Part shown: piece after piece, positions 60,357 through 64,000 of the stretch
Position numbering within the stretch: position 1 is the first letter of the stretch
How the letters are laid out: every line of letters begins with the position of its first letter
Source: Streptomyces lanatus
Lineage (GTDB): Bacteria; Actinomycetota; Actinomycetes; Streptomycetales; Streptomycetaceae
Assembly (NCBI RefSeq): GCF_014655715.1
Contig: NZ_BNBM01000006.1
Location: 372,001 to 436,000, forward strand
Direction of reading: 5' to 3'
Length of the DNA stretch: 64,000 nucleotides
Notes under the pieces: model-generated
Seen by the model: the letters and a program-made list of their open reading frames with translations, nothing else
What the model was told of the DNA's origin: nothing
Database searches by the model: none
Position numbers and translations under genes: made by a program

Positions 60357-63300
60357 TTACGGCGCCAGCGCGTCGATCGCCTTCACGATCCGCTTGTCGG
60401 AGATCGGGTACGCGGTGCCGAGCGCGTGGGCGAAATAGCTGACGCGGAGCTCCTCCAGCATCCAGCGGACGTCCAGCACCTGCTGCGGCACCGGACGCCC
60501 CTGCGGCATCTGCTCCAGCAGCCAGGCGTACTCGTCCCGCATCTCGTGGACCTTCTCCATACGCGTCGTGTCCCGCTGGACGTTCGTCGGCATCTGCTGC
60601 AGCCGACGGTCCACCGCGATCAGGTACCGCATCAGATCGGGCAGCCGCCGCAGCCCCGCCTCCGTCACGAAACCGGGCTTCACAAGGCCGTCCAGCTGCC
60701 CCCGTACATCCGCCAGGTTCGCCAGCAGCACAGCGCTGCGTACGCCCTTCAGACGGCGCTCCGCGGCCTGCCACGCGGACAGCACCTGCTGCACCTGGCC
60801 CACCGCACGGACCGTCGTGTCGACGATCTCGGCGCGCACCTTCTCATACAGCTTGCGATACGACTCCTCGTCCCACGCCGGCCCCCCGAAGTCCCCGATC
60901 AGCTTGTCCGCCGCCGCCATCGCGCAGTCGTCGAACAGGCCCTGGATCGAACCGTGGGGGTTGGCGGACAGGGCGAGCTTCTGGGCGTTCGTCAGGTGGT
61001 CGCTCGCGAATTTCGCCGGGTTGACCGGGATGTTGCGCAGGATGAGACGACGCGTGCCCTTCCACATCGCCTGCGCCTGCTCCGCCTCCGTGTCGAAGAG
61101 CCGTACGGACACCGTGTCGCCGTCGTCCACCAGCGCCGGATACGCCTTCACCGGCTGACCGGCCCGGCGGGTCTCGAAGACACGGGTGAGCGAACCGATG
61201 GTCCAGTCGGTCAGACCCTTGCGCTCCAGGGACTCCCCGCCCTCACGGGAGGCGGTGGCCGCCGCGGCCTGGGAGAGAGCCTTGCGCGCTTTCGGCTTCA
61301 GCTGGAGCTTCAGGGCCTCCAGATCCTTGTCCTCGGCCAGCTTGCGGCGCCGCTCGTCGACGATACGGAACGTGATCCGCAGATGGTCGGGGACCTTCGG
61401 CCACTCGAAGTCGTCCGCCTCGAACGGCACGCCCACCATGCGCTTCAGCTCACGGGCCATCGTCACCGTCAGCGGCTCCTGCAAAGGGACCGCCGTGTCC
61501 AGGAAACGCTTCGCGAAATTCGGCGCCGGCACGTAATGCCGGCGGATCGGCTTCGGGAGGGAACGGATCAGCTCCGTCACCAACTCCTCCCGTAGACCCG
61601 GGATCTGCCAGTCGAAGCCCTCGTCCGTGACCTGGTTGAGAACCTGGAGCGGGATGTGGACGGTGACCCCGTCGGCATCCGCACCCGGCTCGAACTGGTA
61701 CGTCACCCGGAACTTGAGCTGCCCCTGCCGCCACGAGTCCGGATAGTCGGCCTTCGTCACCGCCTCCGCCGACTCCCGGATGAGCATCTCGCGCTCGAAG
61801 TCCAGGAACTCCGGCTCCTCGTGCCGCTTGCGCTTCCACCACGAGTCGAAGTGCGCGCCGGAGACGACATGCTCCGGCACCCGGGCGTCGTAGAAGTCGA
61901 ACAGCGTCTCGTCGTCGACGACGATGTCCCGGCGCCGCGCCCGGTGTTCGAGCTCCTCCACCTCGCTCAGCAGCTTGCGGTTGTCCGCGAAGAACTTGTG
62001 GTGCGTGCGCCAGTCGCCCTCCACCAGCGCGTTACGGATGAACAGCTCGCGACTGACCTCGGCATCGATCCGCCCGTAGTTCACCTTCCGCTGGGCGACG
62101 ATCGGAACGCCGTACAGCGTGACCTTCTCGTACGCCATCACCGCCGCCTGGTCCTTCTCCCAGTGCGGTTCGCTGTACGTCCGCTTCAGGAGGTGTCCGG
62201 CGAGGGGTTCCACCCACTCGGGTTCGATCTTCGCGTTGACGCGAGCCCAGAGACGCGAGGTCTCGACGAGCTCCGCGGACATCACGAACCGCGGGGGCTT
62301 CTTGAAGAGGGCCGAGCCCGGGAAGATCGCGAACTTGGCGTTCCGCGCGCCCAGATACTCGTTCTTCGCCCCGTCCTTCACATCCTTCATCCCGATGTGG
62401 GAGAGCAGGCCCGCCAGGAGGGACACATGCACACGGTCGGCGGGGGCATCGTCCTCGCCGAGATGGATACCCATCTGCTTGGCGACCGTACGCAACTGCG
62501 TGTAGATGTCCTGCCATTCGCGAATGCGCAGGAAATTCAGATACTCCTGCTTGCACATCCGGCGGAAGGAAGAAGACCCCCGCTCACGCTGCTGCTCCCG
62601 GACATAACGCCACAGGTTCAGATACGCGAGGAAGTCACTCGTCTCGTCCTTGAACCGGGCGTGCTGCTGATCCGCCTGCGCCTGCTTGTCGGCCGGCCGC
62701 TCCCGCGGATCCTGGATCGACAGCGCCGCCGCTATGACCATGACCTCACGGACACAGCCGTTCTTGTCGGCCTCCAGCACCATGCGCGCCAGCCGCGGGT
62801 CGACGGGCAGCTGGGCCAGCTTGCGGCCGGTGTCCGTGAGCCGCTTGCGAACGTCCTTCTCGGCCGGGTTCAGCGCACCGAGCTCCTGCAGCAGCTGCAC
62901 ACCGTCACGGATATTGCGATGGTCCGGCGGATCGATGAACGGGAACTTCTCGATGTCGCCCAGCCCGGCCGCGGTCATCTGGAGGATGACGGAGGCGAGA
63001 TTCGTACGAAGGATCTCGGCGTCCGTGAACTCGGACCGCCCGACGAAGTCGTCCTCGGAGTAAAGCCGAATACAGATGCCGTCACTCGTACGGCCACAGC
63101 GGCCCTTGCGCTGGTTGGCACTGGCCTGCGAGACCGGCTCGATGGGGAGCCGCTGCACCTTGGTGCGATGGCTGTACCGGCTGATCCGGGCGAAGCCGGG
63201 GTCGATGACGTACTTGATACCGGGGACCGTCAGGGACGTCTCGGCGACATTGGTCGCCAGAACGATCCTGCGACCGGTGTGGGGCTGGAAGACGCGATGC

Positions 63301-64000
63301 TGCTCGGCATGGGAGAGACGCGCGTAAAGAGGCAGCACCTCGGTGAACCGGTAATTCCTCTTCACCAGCGCGTCAGCGGTGTCCCGGATCTCCCGCTCAC
63401 CGGAGAGAAAGACAAGGATGTCGCCCTTGCCCTCACCCTGAAGCTCCTCGACGGCATCACAGATCGCGGTGATCTGATCGCGGTCGGCGTCATCACCGTC
63501 CTCCTCCAGAAGCGGGCGATACCGCACCTCCACCGGATACGTCCGCCCACTGACCTCGACGATCGGCGCGTCCCCGAAATGCCGCGAGAAACGCTCGGGA
63601 TCAATGGTCGCCGAAGTGATGACCACCTTCAGATCCGGCCGCTTCGGCAGCAACTGCGCCAGATACCCGAGCAGGAAGTCGATGTTGAGAGACCGCTCAT
63701 GCGCCTCGTCGATGATGATCGTGTCGTAGGCGCGCAGCTCACGGTCGGTCTGGATCTCGGCCAGCAGGATGCCGTCCGTCATCAACTTGATGAAGGTGCC
63801 GTCGGGATTCACCTGGTCGGTGAACCGCACCTTCCAGCCCACCGACTCACCGAGCGGCGTATCCAACTCCTCAGCCACCCGCTCGGCGACCGTACGCGCG
63901 GCGATACGCCGAGGCTGCGTATGCCCGATCATCCCCCGGACCCCGCGCCCCAGCTCCAGACAGATCTTCGGAATCTGCGTGGTCTTACCGGACCCCGTCT
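60357..64000 (-). CDS. hrpA: ATP-dependent RNA helicase HrpA (5' end off the right edge)
   Basis: About 1,214 C-terminal residues of a DEAH-box helicase are in the window. Walker A TGSGKTTQIP starts at the right edge (63990s), DEAH is in IIIDEAHERSLN, SAT in TSATIDPERF, and motif VI in QRKGRCGR. The HA2/OB region and the long DUF3418 C-terminal domain typical of bacterial HrpA follow. The missing N-terminus is probably under 120 residues. HrpA rescues stalled or collided ribosomes in E. coli. It ends 95 nt upstream of tRNA-Asp on the same strand. Confidence 0.96.
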   Translation of the reverse strand, partial: TGSGKTTQIPKICLELGRGVRGMIGHTQPRRIAARTVAERVAEELDTPLGESVGWKVRFTDQVNPDGTFIKLMTDGILLAEIQTDRELRAYDTIIIDEAHERSLNIDFLLGYLAQLLPKRPDLKVVITSATIDPERFSRHFGDAPIVEVSGRTYPVEVRYRPLLEEDGDDADRDQITAICDAVEELQGEGKGDILVFLSGEREIRDTADALVKRNYRFTEVLPLYARLSHAEQHRVFQPHTGRRIVLATNVAETSLTVPGIKYVIDPGFARISRYSHRTKVQRLPIEPVSQASANQRKGRCGRTSDGICIRLYSEDDFVGRSEFTDAEILRTNLASVILQMTAAGLGDIEKFPFIDPPDHRNIRDGVQLLQELGALNPAEKDVRKRLTDTGRKLAQLPVDPRLARMVLEADKNGCVREVMVIAAALSIQDPRERPADKQAQADQQHARFKDETSDFLAYLNLWRYVREQQRERGSSSFRRMCKQEYLNFLRIREWQDIYTQLRTVAKQMGIHLGEDDAPADRVHVSLLAGLLSHIGMKDVKDGAKNEYLGARNAKFAIFPGSALFKKPPRFVMSAELVETSRLWARVNAKIEPEWVEPLAGHLLKRTYSEPHWEKDQAAVMAYEKVTLYGVPIVAQRKVNYGRIDAEVSRELFIRNALVEGDWRTHHKFFADNRKLLSEVEELEHRARRRDIVVDDETLFDFYDARVPEHVVSGAHFDSWWKRKRHEEPEFLDFEREMLIRESAEAVTKADYPDSWRQGQLKFRVTYQFEPGADADGVTVHIPLQVLNQVTDEGFDWQIPGLREELVTELIRSLPKPIRRHYVPAPNFAKRFLDTAVPLQEPLTVTMARELKRMVGVPFEADDFEWPKVPDHLRITFRIVDERRRKLAEDKDLEALKLQLKPKARKALSQAAAATASREGGESLERKGLTDWTIGSLTRVFETRRAGQPVKAYPALVDDGDTVSVRLFDTEAEQAQAMWKGTRRLILRNIPVNPAKFASDHLTNAQKLALSANPHGSIQGLFDDCAMAAADKLIGDFGGPAWDEESYRKLYEKVRAEIVDTTVRAVGQVQQVLSAWQAAERRLKGVRSAVLLANLADVRGQLDGLVKPGFVTEAGLRRLPDLMRYLIAVDRRLQQMPTNVQRDTTRMEKVHEMRDEYAWLLEQMPQGRPVPQQVLDVRWMLEELRVSYFAHALGTAYPISDKRIVKAIDALAP

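Overview
This window is high-GC actinobacterial chromosome and almost certainly Streptomyces. GTG starts are common, third codon positions are strongly GC-biased, and many operons use ATGA or GTGA start/stop overlaps. The window also carries bldC, two neighbouring SigB/F/N-type sigma genes, an Lsr2-like protein, an Lsr2-purSQL arrangement and a stray copy of a common streptomycete intergenic repeat. From memory, the backbone (sigN, sigF, tadA, upp, ffs-dnaX, purD, purC, lsr2-like, purSQL, purF, purM, DUF3073, vdh, bldC, hrpA) follows the Streptomyces coelicolor core chromosome order around SCO4032-SCO4092. No database search was run.

Layout. 1-6.7 kb: a partial MarR regulator with paired operators, a lipoprotein, sigN and sigF in tandem, a Dabb protein, tRNA-Ser(CGA), tadA with its partner gene, and upp. 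6.8-12 kb: a LytR_C envelope protein, a small ParB-like protein, a HerA-type ATPase, small secreted and membrane proteins and a HhH-GPD glycosylase. 11.9-15.5 kb: a divergent iron cluster around a DmdR/IdeR-type iron box (siderophore-interacting reductase on one side, penicillin-acylase-like hydrolase plus IucB-type acyltransferase on the other). 15.5-22.4 kb: a cupin, an SDR, a self-regulated GntR/membrane pair, a TetR/MFS pair and a CopC-CopD fusion. 22.4-29.1 kb: a galactoside operon (CUT1 ABC importer, GH36, GH42) with no ATPase of its own.

29.1-33.5 kb is the most accessory-looking stretch. It holds a solo TnpB element whose 3' hairpin contains the tnpB stop codon, a CPT-type phosphotransferase, a gene remnant, an AT-rich patch, a PAP2 membrane protein, two copies of an identical 38-bp terminator hairpin, and an in-frame ORF lying behind a TAG stop. 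33.5-56 kb is housekeeping: tRNA-Ser(GGA), SRP RNA, dnaX, purD, a probably inactive M48-like membrane protein, an N,N-dimethylformamidase-like protein, purC, a two-component/ABC exporter cassette bracketed by near-identical tRNA-Gly genes, the Lsr2-like protein, purSQL, purF and purM. 56-64 kb ends with DUF3073, valine dehydrogenase, bldC with a structured upstream region, tRNA-Asp and the 5'-truncated hrpA helicase.

How it fits together. The purine genes form a spread-out but co-directional regulon. Many single genes have a TANNNT -10 box 6-9 nt before the start codon and no Shine-Dalgarno, which suggests leaderless transcription. Several regulators have convincing operators beside them. I did not find a clearly new multi-gene defence or biosynthetic system. 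The best candidates for something undescribed are the iron-box hydrolase/acyltransferase pair, the ORF behind the TAG stop, the dead M48-like protein, and the TnpB element with its possible guide RNA.
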